Source: JAFNGF01 sp964567045
Lineage (GTDB): Bacteria > Planctomycetota > Phycisphaerae > Sedimentisphaerales > Anaerobacaceae
Length of the DNA stretch: 40,780 bases
Assembly: GCA_964567045.1 (NCBI GenBank)
Contig: CAZMLE010000033.1
Location: 1 to 40,780, forward strand
Direction: 5' to 3'
How positions within the stretch are numbered: position 1 is the stretch's first letter; the number at the start of each line of letters is the position of its first letter. Below are positions 1-7,604 of the stretch, in pieces. The translations under genes and the position numbers were made by a program. The notes below the pieces were generated by a model that saw nothing but the letters and a program-made list of their open reading frames with translations, searched no databases and was not told the DNA's origin.

Positions 1-746
1 TCCTTATCGGCCACGGGAGGCCTTTTTACTTGAGTCGCTTAACGGAACGCCATTCCTGACTGTTACCATATCGCTTACGCAAATTCTTTCCTGGTCTGGT
101 TGTGAAACGCTCTGACCGGCTTTGCTGCTGCAAGCATGTTTTCGGGTATCGAGCAGGACAAACTCAGAATTGCCACGTTGGCCGATGCACAAAGCGGCTG
201 GCTGCCAAGAGCAGAAGCGCCCAAAATATTCTCAGCCTTTACAACCCGAAATATCCACAATTTCCCGCTCAAAGATCACTTATTCCTTACGCACTTTTTG
301 CTCAGAACCTTGATATCTCTTGCGCATTTATGCAGGCTTCCGCCACTTTCCCAAATCCGCCATTTTATGCTCAAGCACATACTACTTGTAAACTTGTAAA
401 GATTTCTATGAAAAGTCTTAAACACCGAGCGTCGAATGGGATCCGCTCTGCCGAGCGAGTTTAACTTCCAACAGGTTAGCGTCGCGAATTCATTGGAAGT
501 GCTATGAATCCCTGTGATATTTCTTTTCGCTCGGCTCGTTCTCCAAAGTGCCGAATCAGCCAGAATTACCATCCAACTGGGTCAATCTGCGTTAGTGCCA
601 ATAATATCTGTTTTTTTATTATTAAAATCTGCCTCTAAGATTTTTTTATGCTTGACAATTCCAAAGTGGCTCGTTAATTTAGGACAGAAAGGCAATCTGG
701 AGAGGCCTTATGTCAAAAGGATTTGGCTGAAAAGGAAGGGAAGAGA
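1..746. other. Leading region without a recognisable gene
   Basis: No reading frame here resembles a known family. The longest frames overlap one another on both strands, have low-complexity or Cys/Arg/Ser-rich composition, and have no convincing ribosome binding site. The stretch from about 600 to 650 is strongly A/T-rich and ends in a possible promoter for the response-regulator gene that follows. Nothing else is supported. Confidence 0.6.
652..680 (+). promoter_or_regulatory. Possible sigma70 promoter of the response-regulator/kinase pair
   Basis: A perfect TTGACA at 652-657 is followed after 17 bases by TAATTT at 675-680, which matches only 3 of 6 positions of the -10 consensus. The A/T-rich tract just upstream could act as an UP-like element. 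The -35 is good and the -10 poor, so this is tentative. Confidence 0.3.
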
Positions 747-1313
747 ATGAAGGATCTATTTACCACCGGTGAGGCCGCCGAAATCTGCAGAGTAAGCCAA
801 CAGACAATCATTCGTTGCTTTGATTCCGGTAGACTGGAAGGCTTTCGTGTTCCCGGCTCAAGATTCCGCAGGATTCCGCGTCAGAGCCTGATCAAGTTCA
901 TGAAGGATAACAGTATCCCTCTGGACAACCTTGAATCCGGCAAAAAGAGAATCCTCATTGTCGACGATGATGCTGAAATCGTCGAGCTCATGGCCGACGT
1001 CTTAGGGCGGGATGGCAGATTCGAGATCAAGACAGCATCCAGCGGCTACGAGGCAGGGATGTGGACACAACGGTTCCAGCCCGACTTGATACTGTTGGAC
1101 TACATGTTGCCCGACATCAACGGTAATATAGTCTGCCAGACGATCAAAAGAAATCCGGAATTTGAAAACACCAAGATTATTATCGTAAGCGGCGTTGTCA
1201 AGCAGGATGAGATCGATCAGCTCTTAAAGTCTGGTGCCGAAGGCTTCATAAAAAAGCCGTTCACCATCATCGAGCTTACCGATAAAGTCACCACCGCTCT
1301 AAAGATGAGATAA
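747..1313 (+). CDS. HTH (excisionase/MerR-type) plus receiver-domain response regulator
   Basis: This 188-residue protein has an N-terminal excisionase-like winged HTH (residues 4-55, opening FTTGEAAEICRVS) and a C-terminal CheY-like receiver (residues 67-187). The receiver shows the acidic pocket IVDDD (71-75), the phospho-acceptor D118 in LILLDYMLPD, S148 in place of the conserved Ser/Thr, and K170 in FIKKPF. DNA binding controlled by phosphorylation is the expected role. The domain order, HTH first and receiver last, is the reverse of most response regulators. I chose the ATG at 747 because GGAAGGG lies 7-8 bases upstream; a TTG at 723 would add eight residues. The next gene encodes a histidine kinase and is the likely partner. 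Target genes are unknown. Confidence 0.85.
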   Translation: MKDLFTTGEAAEICRVSQQTIIRCFDSGRLEGFRVPGSRFRRIPRQSLIKFMKDNSIPLDNLESGKKRILIVDDDAEIVELMADVLGRDGRFEIKTASSGYEAGMWTQRFQPDLILLDYMLPDINGNIVCQTIKRNPEFENTKIIIVSGVVKQDEIDQLLKSGAEGFIKKPFTIIELTDKVTTALKMR

Positions 1314-1428
1314 GAACACCGCCGCTTCGGGCAAAGTAAATCCTGGTGGTCCACAAGAACAGGCCAGGAAATATTTCACTTTAAATGGATAATCAACGGT
1401 CCTCACGTTGAAACGCGAGAACGATGAC

Positions 1429-3747
1429 ATGGGCGCCGAAGATGCTGATACAGTAGCTGCCCGCCAGACAGAGCTTGCCGTCGCCCGACTGGATTCACTA
1501 TTGACCCTGCCTTGCGTTGCGATACAATATTTCTCCAAGTTTTTGCAAAGCCGATTTTCTCCCTCTGACTTAGCTGATATTGTTGAATCAGACCCTGCGC
1601 TTGCCGCTAAGATTTTCTCGCTTTCGCACCAGCATGGCGTGAACCTGCCCAGCCTGAAGTTCTCGCTTCGCCTGGCACTTGACAGGCTGCCGGCGGATTT
1701 GGTTCGCCAGGCCATCCTGTCAGTTAGGGTACTTGCTGCCTCTGAGCTTGAGCACGACCCTGACAACGTCACAATGCCGCCTGCGAAGGAGCTTGTACTT
1801 CATAGCCTTGCCGTTGCCTGCTGCGCTAAAGATATCGCTGCCATCATAACGGATAAGATTGGACCAGAGCTGGCCTACTACGCAGGTCTACTACATGATA
1901 TTGGAAAGTTTGCGTTGCAGGAGACGATGCCGAAGAGCCTCGCCCAGATTGTCGAAGAAGCTAAGTTGACCGGAGCAAGCTCTTACACGGTTGAGCAAAG
2001 GCACCTGGGTACCAGCCATACACTGCTGGGCAAAAGTTTAGCTCAAAAGTGGCACCTGCCAGAACCGATAAGTCTTGCTATCTGGTTGCATCACAGTGAC
2101 GCGGTGACAATCTCGCGTGATGTCCCTGAGGCAAAAATAGCCCAACTCGTCCGGTCGGCTGATTCTATAGCCAGGCGGGCCGGCATTGGGCACTCCGGTA
2201 GTTTCGATTTGCCGGAACCAACGGAGAAAATAGCTCAATCGCTCGGGGTTACCGTCGAGCAACTGGATCAAATCCGAGTCAAGCTGCCCGAACCAGTCAA
2301 GGAAAAATCTAGGGTTTTGGGTCTGGACTTGCCAAATGCTACGGGACGTTACTGTCAGTTTGCTCATACCGCTGCAGGCCGTTTTGCCCAGCAGCAGGCA
2401 GAGTTATCTGTGGAAAATCGCCGCCTGGGAACCGCCTGCAGCCATTTTGATTTTATAACAGACTTTTTGCTCAGCATAAGTTCCGATGCCACCGCTATCG
2501 ATGTCGCAGAGAACTTCGCTGTTCGCTGGCAAAAGTTTTATCAAACAGGTTTGGTCTGTCTGTATCTGGCGCCAACAAGCAGTCCAGAATCTTTGGAAGC
2601 TGCCGTTGTAGAAAGCCTGGGGCAAAGCAGAACCATCATATTGAATGTCCCTTCAGATGCCAAGCCAATACCAGAAACCGTAGCCAATCGTTTTGCAATT
2701 TTGGATGCTCAGGACCATGTCGATTGGTTACTTGATCAGTTGGAACTTGAGTCCGACCTGCGGCAAGCCAAGTTGGTGCCGTTGCTTTCAGATGGGAAGG
2801 CAGTGGGCGCACTGGTTTTTGAGATGCACTATCCGGCGGATGCAGAGCTGTTCGAGGAAAATTTCAGCAAGGTCGCCGGAATCGCCGGTGCCGTTTTAGA
2901 TATGGTGCTGAGCCGGCATAAATATGAGCGTTTTGCCGAGCTTTTTGCTCAGCTTATTCGTGGTGCTGTCGAGCAAGCTGCCGCCCCGCTAAAAGGTGAA
3001 GTTTCGCCGGCGGAGATTGCTGCCGATGCCTCTCTGGAGGCTCTGGCTGAGATGACTGCCGGAGTAGGCCATGAGCTAAATAATCCTCTTTCGGTCATAT
3101 CCGGCCGGGCACAATTACTGGCTGACGCGGAGACGAATCAAAAGAAAAAACGAACCTTACAGCAGATTCAAGAAAATGTCCGCGAAGCTTCTGCGATCAT
3201 CGAGGACCTGATGAGTTTTGCCGAGCCCCCGCCGCCTAAGCCAAGCCGGACCGACGTTAAACAAATGTTAGACGAGGCTATACAATTGACCAAGCAAAAG
3301 ACCGGCGCAGAGCACATCAACGTCCAGATTCAAGTTGCCGAAGATGTTAAAAGCGTGTTTGTAGATTCTGCGCAGGTCGTATCGGCTCTGGCAAATGTTG
3401 TTAGCAACTGTCTGGAATCCTACCGCGATCCCAGCTTTCGCGGGGACCCCGACCTGGTCGGGGCGCAGGCAGGGGTGGGGCCAATTAAAATCACTGCCGA
3501 TGCCGAAGGCCTCCGCGTGAGGATTCAAGTTAGCGACCTCGGTTGTGGAATGGATGCAGAAACCCTTCGAAAAGCAACTCACCCATTCTTTTCAGCTAAG
3601 CCCGCGGGGCGCAAACGCGGGATGGGTCTTGCTTATACTGCCCGCACCGTGCAATTGAATAAAGGCTCACTTTCGATTGAAAGTGAGCCTGGCAAAGGCA
3701 CAACAGTAACAATTTACTTGCCCGTCAATTACCTGACAAACGCCTGA
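1429..3747 (+). CDS. Soluble HDOD-GAF-histidine kinase
   Basis: This protein has about 772 residues and no membrane segment. Numbered from the ATG at 1429, residues about 20-280 form an HDOD domain (SDPALAAKIFSLS, then GLLHDIGK with H156-D157). A GAF-like region spans about 345-510. The HisKA helix carries the phospho-acceptor H548 in GVGHELNNPLS, and an HATPase domain fills the C-terminus with an N-box (NVVSNCLE), a G1 box (DLGCGM) and a G2 box (GMGLAYTA). It should autophosphorylate and pass phosphate to the receiver protein encoded just upstream. Residues about 667-684, between N-box and G1, come from a GC-rich palindromic repeat. An in-frame TTG at 1408 could add seven residues; neither start has a strong ribosome binding site. 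Confidence 0.9.
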   Translation: MGAEDADTVAARQTELAVARLDSLLTLPCVAIQYFSKFLQSRFSPSDLADIVESDPALAAKIFSLSHQHGVNLPSLKFSLRLALDRLPADLVRQAILSVRVLAASELEHDPDNVTMPPAKELVLHSLAVACCAKDIAAIITDKIGPELAYYAGLLHDIGKFALQETMPKSLAQIVEEAKLTGASSYTVEQRHLGTSHTLLGKSLAQKWHLPEPISLAIWLHHSDAVTISRDVPEAKIAQLVRSADSIARRAGIGHSGSFDLPEPTEKIAQSLGVTVEQLDQIRVKLPEPVKEKSRVLGLDLPNATGRYCQFAHTAAGRFAQQQAELSVENRRLGTACSHFDFITDFLLSISSDATAIDVAENFAVRWQKFYQTGLVCLYLAPTSSPESLEAAVVESLGQSRTIILNVPSDAKPIPETVANRFAILDAQDHVDWLLDQLELESDLRQAKLVPLLSDGKAVGALVFEMHYPADAELFEENFSKVAGIAGAVLDMVLSRHKYERFAELFAQLIRGAVEQAAAPLKGEVSPAEIAADASLEALAEMTAGVGHELNNPLSVISGRAQLLADAETNQKKKRTLQQIQENVREASAIIEDLMSFAEPPPPKPSRTDVKQMLDEAIQLTKQKTGAEHINVQIQVAEDVKSVFVDSAQVVSALANVVSNCLESYRDPSFRGDPDLVGAQAGVGPIKITADAEGLRVRIQVSDLGCGMDAETLRKATHPFFSAKPAGRKRGMGLAYTARTVQLNKGSLSIESEPGKGTTVTIYLPVNYLTNA
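3437..3463. repeat. GC-rich palindromic repeat inside the kinase gene
   Basis: CCCCGACC (3447-3454) and GGTCGGGG (3456-3463) form a near-perfect hairpin, preceded by CGCGGGG. The reading frame stays open across it. It adds a Gly/Asp/Pro-rich loop between the N-box and the next strand of the ATPase domain, where related kinases have a short turn. Confidence 0.65.
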
Positions 3748-4027
3748 GAATCTCGATTTTGCTTTCCCACTTGTGGGAATCTATGCCGGAAGATGACCCC
3801 CCACTTGGCTGCCAGAATCCGCACCACCACCTCCACATAAATCGTATCACTTTCATATCATACCCTCACTCAGACGGTCAGTTATTATACCATGACTGCC
3901 GGTTCAATGCAGCGTGAAAGTGGTCTGGCGGACGCTACAAGGTAAATGGGATAGCTTTGGTTATAGCGACGGCTTTTTTTATCGGGCTGTGGCAAAAAAT
4001 TTTTGTATGGCCAACTTTGCCGTGCAG
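3748..4027. other. Convergent intergenic region
   Basis: This 280-base gap separates the convergent kinase and LarA-like genes. A TTCCCAC/GTGGGAA inverted repeat lies at 3764-3779 just after the kinase stop, but no T-run follows it. A seven-T run at about 3974-3980 lacks a clear stem before it. No gene or definite terminator is identified. Confidence 0.5.
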
Positions 4028-5359
4028 TCAGTAACGCTGGTCTTTGGGACCCTGCTGGGCGGGAACCCTCGCGTATAGAGCAATCTTGTTAGCTCCGTCC
4101 ACGATAGTAATCCTGGCGTCGGGCTGAAGGTAGAGCCAATTGTTCACGATATCCTGCGGCTGATGTGTCGGATATAAATGCGATGCTTCAACAAGGTTGT
4201 CAGGTATCTGTGAATACATCCAGATTCGCCGCAGCCGTTTTATCATTTGGGCGAATTTGTACGGCTTGTGGCTGTACAGCTTGTATTCGCCCTCGATGGA
4301 TTTTAGAACCTGGTCAATTGGAGCAGTCAGCCGATTGTAGAAGTTCTCCATTGTCTGCTTTTCGCCGATCCCATCCGGACATGCGGCCAAAAACAGTATT
4401 TCGCCGCCATCAACGACCGCACTTTTTGTAAGCTCAAGAGCCCTCTGAGCGATGTAAAGGTCGATGTCGTTGGGAAGTCCGCCGGGTGAAACGATGAGCC
4501 TGGCAACCGGCTTAACGGTATAAGTATTTCTGCAATCGACTACGTTGAAAGCTTCGCTACTGACCGTTTCGACCGGCCCAAACCGTGCCCAGCTTATTCT
4601 CTTGGCGTTGCTGATAGTGGCCAGCGCGTAGACCGGTCGGTCCTTCACAATCAGTCGCATCCCTTCAAGTTGATCCTGGGCAAGCGGATTATTTCTTCTG
4701 CTCTTATCTTTGTGCCATGGGTGGACGCCAAACGTAGATCTATCATCGAGTGCCAGACTGTGGTTTTGCTCGGTCGTCCGGTAAGCGCATATCCCGGGGA
4801 CAAAGTTCTTTATCGGATTGGAATAGCCCGCAAAATAGTGCACCTTAATATCCGAGAGCACAAGAAAAACGTCCGCCTGATCAGCCAGAGCACTAAAAAC
4901 AATCTCGGTGCCGCGTGATGTCGTGCCGGCATTTATGAGTCTGTCGCAGTGACAGTCGTGGGCGTGAATCTCAAAATGCTTAATGCCTGCCTGGCGGGCG
5001 GCTTTTTGCATTTGCTCGCGTATCTTGACATTTGCCTCGCTGTCAGGATTGTGGGTGCCAGTACAGATTAAGAATCGTACCTGTGATCCCCGCGAAAGCG
5101 GGGACAAGATACCAAAGAGCTGGGCGAATATGTCATCAAACGGCTCATCGCGGGTGCCATCGTCGAGCAATACGCAGAGTCGCTTACCGGTGCTTTCCTG
5201 TCGGAAATTCTCTATCTGCTCGCCGGATAGCGTCTGCTGAAGGATGGTTTGGCTGTCGCTCTGCTCGTCATCCTGCCACGGGCGAATAATTTCTTCTATG
5301 TTCGCTTCGGGGATCTGCAAACAGAGCAGACCCTCGCCGTAGTGAAGATCTATTTTCAT
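4028..5359 (-). CDS. LarA-family nickel-pincer racemase (lactate racemase-like)
   Basis: This 443-residue protein fits the family's usual length. It shows LDDGTR (65-70), CTGTHNPD with H103, VHYFAGYS with H174, the NPIKNFVPG motif with K184, and QNH with H200. In Lactiplantibacillus plantarum LarA, His108/His174 are catalytic, Lys184 tethers the nickel-pincer cofactor and His200 binds nickel, so the catalytic set appears complete. LarA homologues racemise lactate or other 2-hydroxyacids; the substrate cannot be fixed from sequence. No larB, larC or larE maturation gene is in the window. Residues 85-91 are encoded by a short GC-rich palindrome. It lies downstream of an iron-type alcohol dehydrogenase, which suggests short hydroxyacid or aldehyde metabolism. 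Confidence 0.85.
   Translation of the reverse strand: MKIDLHYGEGLLCLQIPEANIEEIIRPWQDDEQSDSQTILQQTLSGEQIENFRQESTGKRLCVLLDDGTRDEPFDDIFAQLFGILSPLSRGSQVRFLICTGTHNPDSEANVKIREQMQKAARQAGIKHFEIHAHDCHCDRLINAGTTSRGTEIVFSALADQADVFLVLSDIKVHYFAGYSNPIKNFVPGICAYRTTEQNHSLALDDRSTFGVHPWHKDKSRRNNPLAQDQLEGMRLIVKDRPVYALATISNAKRISWARFGPVETVSSEAFNVVDCRNTYTVKPVARLIVSPGGLPNDIDLYIAQRALELTKSAVVDGGEILFLAACPDGIGEKQTMENFYNRLTAPIDQVLKSIEGEYKLYSHKPYKFAQMIKRLRRIWMYSQIPDNLVEASHLYPTHQPQDIVNNWLYLQPDARITIVDGANKIALYARVPAQQGPKDQRY
5085..5105. repeat. Short GC palindrome inside the larA-like gene
   Basis: CCCCGC (5088-5093) and GCGGGG (5098-5103) flank a GAAA loop, bordered by GAT and GAC. It resembles the small dispersed palindromes known from other bacteria, for example neisserial dRS3-like elements. 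It is translated in frame as part of the loop before the GTH motif. Confidence 0.6.
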
Positions 5360-5382
5360 CGCGGCGGCCTTGTCTTTTTTTT

Positions 5383-5459
5383 GACACGGATTTACACGGA
5401 TTCACACTGTTTTGTAACTGTTAATTTTCTAACCGTGTTAATCTGTGTTAATCTGTGTC
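5383..5459. repeat. Imperfect long hairpin of ACACGGATT/GTGTTAATC units
   Basis: The left arm, 5383-5407, repeats ACACGGATT-type units. The right arm, 5435-5459, repeats GTGTTAATCTGTG units and is its imperfect reverse complement at about 20 of 25 positions. It fills the gap between the alcohol dehydrogenase stop and the larA-like start. A related element lies at 23644-23726. Confidence 0.75.
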
Positions 5460-5469
5460 TAACCCTTGC

Positions 5470-6624
5470 CTATTTGGCGTTTTCCAGGATTCCCATTAGC
5501 TCGTCATCGTTCAATGCGATTGGGTTGCCCTTCATGCTGCTGGATTTTTTGGCTTTTTCTACGACTGCGGGGAAATCTTGTTCTTTCAACCCGAACCGCC
5601 CCAGTGACGGTACATTCAACTCTGCGCAAAGCTGTTGTACCCAGGTGACGCCATCGGCGGCTTGCGCTGCTGCTTTGCCAGTCAATAGCTGGGCGATGTC
5701 ATCGTACCGGCCCAGGGCCGGCGAATCGGCTGCCCGGCTCTGTATAGCTCTTACATTGGCTTGCGCAACGAACGGCAGAAGCCGAGCACATATAACCCCA
5801 TGGGCAGCGGAAGTCATGCCACCTAATGGACCCGCCAAGCCATGTACAGCACCAAGCCCTGCATTAGCCAGGGCTAATCCGCTAAACAGACTTGCCAGGG
5901 ACATATCTTCACGGGCAGCGGCGTTGCTGCCATCCTCGTAAGCATCTCGTAAAGAACGCCCGGCTCGCTCCAGACCCTCCCGACAAATAGCATCGGTGGG
6001 AGGGTTTGCTTTGTTGCTAACGTAGGCTTCCATAAGCTGGGTCAGTGCATCCAGCCCGGTGCTGGCGGTTAAAGCCGGCGGCATCGAGTAAGTCAATTCA
6101 GGGTCAACAACAGCCAGACTCGGCAGCATCCATTCGCTGCGCATGCTCACTTTAACGCGATGCTCCGGCACACCCAGCACTGCGTTGCGCGTGACCTCGG
6201 CGCCGGTTCCTGCAGTTGTCGGGACCGCGATGTGGGAGGCGGATTTATTGACAAGCGGCTTACCGCGACCGACGACTTCCAGATAATCCTCCAGTTCGCC
6301 GTCGTTGGTTAGCATCGCTGCGATGGCTTTGCCGCTGTCAATGGCACTTCCGCCGCCAACACTGATAACCAAATCGCTCCGCGATTGACGGGCCTTTTCT
6401 ATGGCCGCTTTTAGTATACTAGTGGTTGGTTCGCCGGGCACGCCGAACGTGACGTAGTCAATAGCAAGTTTGCTTAAGCCCTCCAGCAGCGGCTTAACAC
6501 GGTCGCCGGTGCGCCCTGTAACGACAAAAGCACGCTTTCCCAGCCGGGCTGAAATTGGCGCAACTTCGCTGCTCGTTCCCTGGCCGAAGACAATGCGCGT
6601 GGCGGTGACAAACTCGAATCTCAT
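5470..6624 (-). CDS. Iron-containing (group III) alcohol dehydrogenase family protein
   Basis: This 384-residue protein has the normal length for the family. The N-terminal NAD(P)-binding part carries SVGGGSAIDSGKA (88-100) and PTTAGTGAEVT (135-145). The C-terminal metal domain carries D192, H261 and H275, matching three of the four metal ligands. The usual second ligand, the His of DALTH, is Gln here (DALTQ, Q196). I recall sub-families with DALTQ, so this may be a lineage feature, but metal binding could differ. I chose the ATG at 6622-6624 because the extra 26 upstream residues do not match the family and overlap the preceding gene. The likely reaction is reversible aldehyde/alcohol oxidoreduction with NAD(P)H; the substrate is unknown. 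Confidence 0.88.
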   Translation of the reverse strand: MRFEFVTATRIVFGQGTSSEVAPISARLGKRAFVVTGRTGDRVKPLLEGLSKLAIDYVTFGVPGEPTTSILKAAIEKARQSRSDLVISVGGGSAIDSGKAIAAMLTNDGELEDYLEVVGRGKPLVNKSASHIAVPTTAGTGAEVTRNAVLGVPEHRVKVSMRSEWMLPSLAVVDPELTYSMPPALTASTGLDALTQLMEAYVSNKANPPTDAICREGLERAGRSLRDAYEDGSNAAAREDMSLASLFSGLALANAGLGAVHGLAGPLGGMTSAAHGVICARLLPFVAQANVRAIQSRAADSPALGRYDDIAQLLTGKAAAQAADGVTWVQQLCAELNVPSLGRFGLKEQDFPAVVEKAKKSSSMKGNPIALNDDELMGILENAK

Positions 6625-6655
6625 AACTGCCCGTACTTTATGCCAGACCCTGTGA

Positions 6656-6964
6656 CTAATCCCAGCCGCGCTCGTCAGGAAACATATTTGTGTACTTAAC
6701 ACTTGTACGCGGCTGAGCCATCATGTCGGCCACGGTATCACGCCATCTCTGATAATGCGGCGTTTCCTTGTGCCTGGCCGGGTCTTCAGCGGTGCGATAC
6801 ACCTCAACCAGTACAAATCGGGTAGGATCGTCCTGCTGCCGAATTATGTCAAAGCGAGCGATGCCCGGCTCTTTGATGCTGTGGCGAGCATTTTCAAGCG
6901 TGGCTGAGCGGAAAGCCTCCACTTGGTCGGGCTTAACCTGGACATGAACGTGCACTATTAGCAT
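6656..6964 (-). CDS. Antibiotic biosynthesis monooxygenase-fold protein (YgiN/LsrG-like)
   Basis: This 102-residue protein begins MLIVHVHVQVKP and contains ARFDIIRQQDDPTRFVLVE and the HKETPHYQRW segment typical of the ABM ferredoxin-like fold. The start is fixed by AAGGAG six bases upstream of the ATG at 6962-6964. Family members range from quinone or small-molecule monooxygenases to autoinducer-processing LsrG; the fold is clear but the activity is not. It lies 31 bases upstream of the alcohol dehydrogenase start and 10 bases after the preceding stop, so the genes are probably cotranscribed. Confidence 0.85.
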   Translation of the reverse strand: MLIVHVHVQVKPDQVEAFRSATLENARHSIKEPGIARFDIIRQQDDPTRFVLVEVYRTAEDPARHKETPHYQRWRDTVADMMAQPRTSVKYTNMFPDERGWD

Positions 6965-6974
6965 ACCGTTCTCC

Positions 6975-7604
6975 TTACTTGTCGTGCGTAGCATGTCGCC
7001 GGTCGATCGGAGCACAGGGCGCGGGCAACGGCTTTTGCTTTTTTCTCATCCAGGGACATGTATCTCGCTGTGGGCACTCCTTGCAGCCATGTTTGGTCGA
7101 AAGTAAAGGCAACAGCACAAACGCATCGACGGCAAAAACAATCAGCAGCGCCAAAAGCCCTATAGAAAAGGCGCCTATCAAGGCGATCACGCCGACCAAT
7201 ATGGGTATGAACCACAACGGCACAATCACAGGTATGTGTTTCTTGAACTTCTTGTCGAAACAGTCCTCGGGAACGTCGCTCGTCGCTCGTCCCTCGTCGC
7301 TCGTCGCTCGGGTCACGGGCGACGGGTCACGGGTGACGGGTCTGCGCAGTCTGCCTGCTATTTGACCGTAGCCGCATGGGCAGGATCTGGTATCGTAGTA
7401 CCGGCAGAAAGGGCACAAAAATACGATTATCCAGAAAACCCCTGTTACGCCGTATATTAGATATGCTGCCGCAGCGACCCATCTCCATAACTGAACCGAG
7501 ATGCTTAAGAACAAGACCGCCGTTCCCAGCGCTATCATAGCTATATAGGGCAGGTTATTGATAAGCTCTTGAATGTGCGAATATTGGCGCGGTTGAGAAC
7601 TCAT
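6975..7604 (-). CDS. Cys-rich four-helix membrane protein of unknown function
   Basis: This 209-residue protein has four predicted membrane segments in two pairs (about residues 18-40 and 43-65, then 128-145 and 148-165). Between the pairs lies a Cys cluster, CPFCRYYDTRSCPCGYG, and after the last helix a second, GCKECPQRDTCPWM. The paired Cys motifs suggest metal or Fe-S binding or disulphide chemistry, but I do not recognise a characterised family. Residues about 87-110 are encoded by a tandem repeat of the kind also found upstream of the pseudopilin domain, and look like an insertion into the loop after the first Cys cluster. Its start overlaps the stop of the pseudopilin gene by four bases. 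Confidence 0.75.
   Translation of the reverse strand: MSSQPRQYSHIQELINNLPYIAMIALGTAVLFLSISVQLWRWVAAAAYLIYGVTGVFWIIVFLCPFCRYYDTRSCPCGYGQIAGRLRRPVTRDPSPVTRATSDEGRATSDVPEDCFDKKFKKHIPVIVPLWFIPILVGVIALIGAFSIGLLALLIVFAVDAFVLLPLLSTKHGCKECPQRDTCPWMRKKQKPLPAPCAPIDRRHATHDK
7274..7342. repeat. GTCGCTC / CGGGTCACGGG tandem repeat inside the membrane-protein gene
   Basis: Several GTCGCTC units are followed by CGGGTCACGGGCGACGG-type units, forming an imperfect inverted arrangement. The reading frame stays open and encodes a basic stretch rich in Arg, Thr and Ser. The same units recur at 8365-8480. Confidence 0.75.

Noticed and set aside
1..30. Terminator-like GGCC..GGCC followed by TTTTT at the window start
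   Set aside because: The stem is only four bases long and the gene it would serve is not visible.
102..464. Overlapping plus-strand frames near the window start
   Set aside because: No ribosome binding site, no recognisable domain, odd composition, and several frames open at once.
5249..5941. A 230-codon plus-strand frame
   Set aside because: It covers a repeat and the ends of two convincing minus-strand genes (LarA-like and alcohol dehydrogenase).
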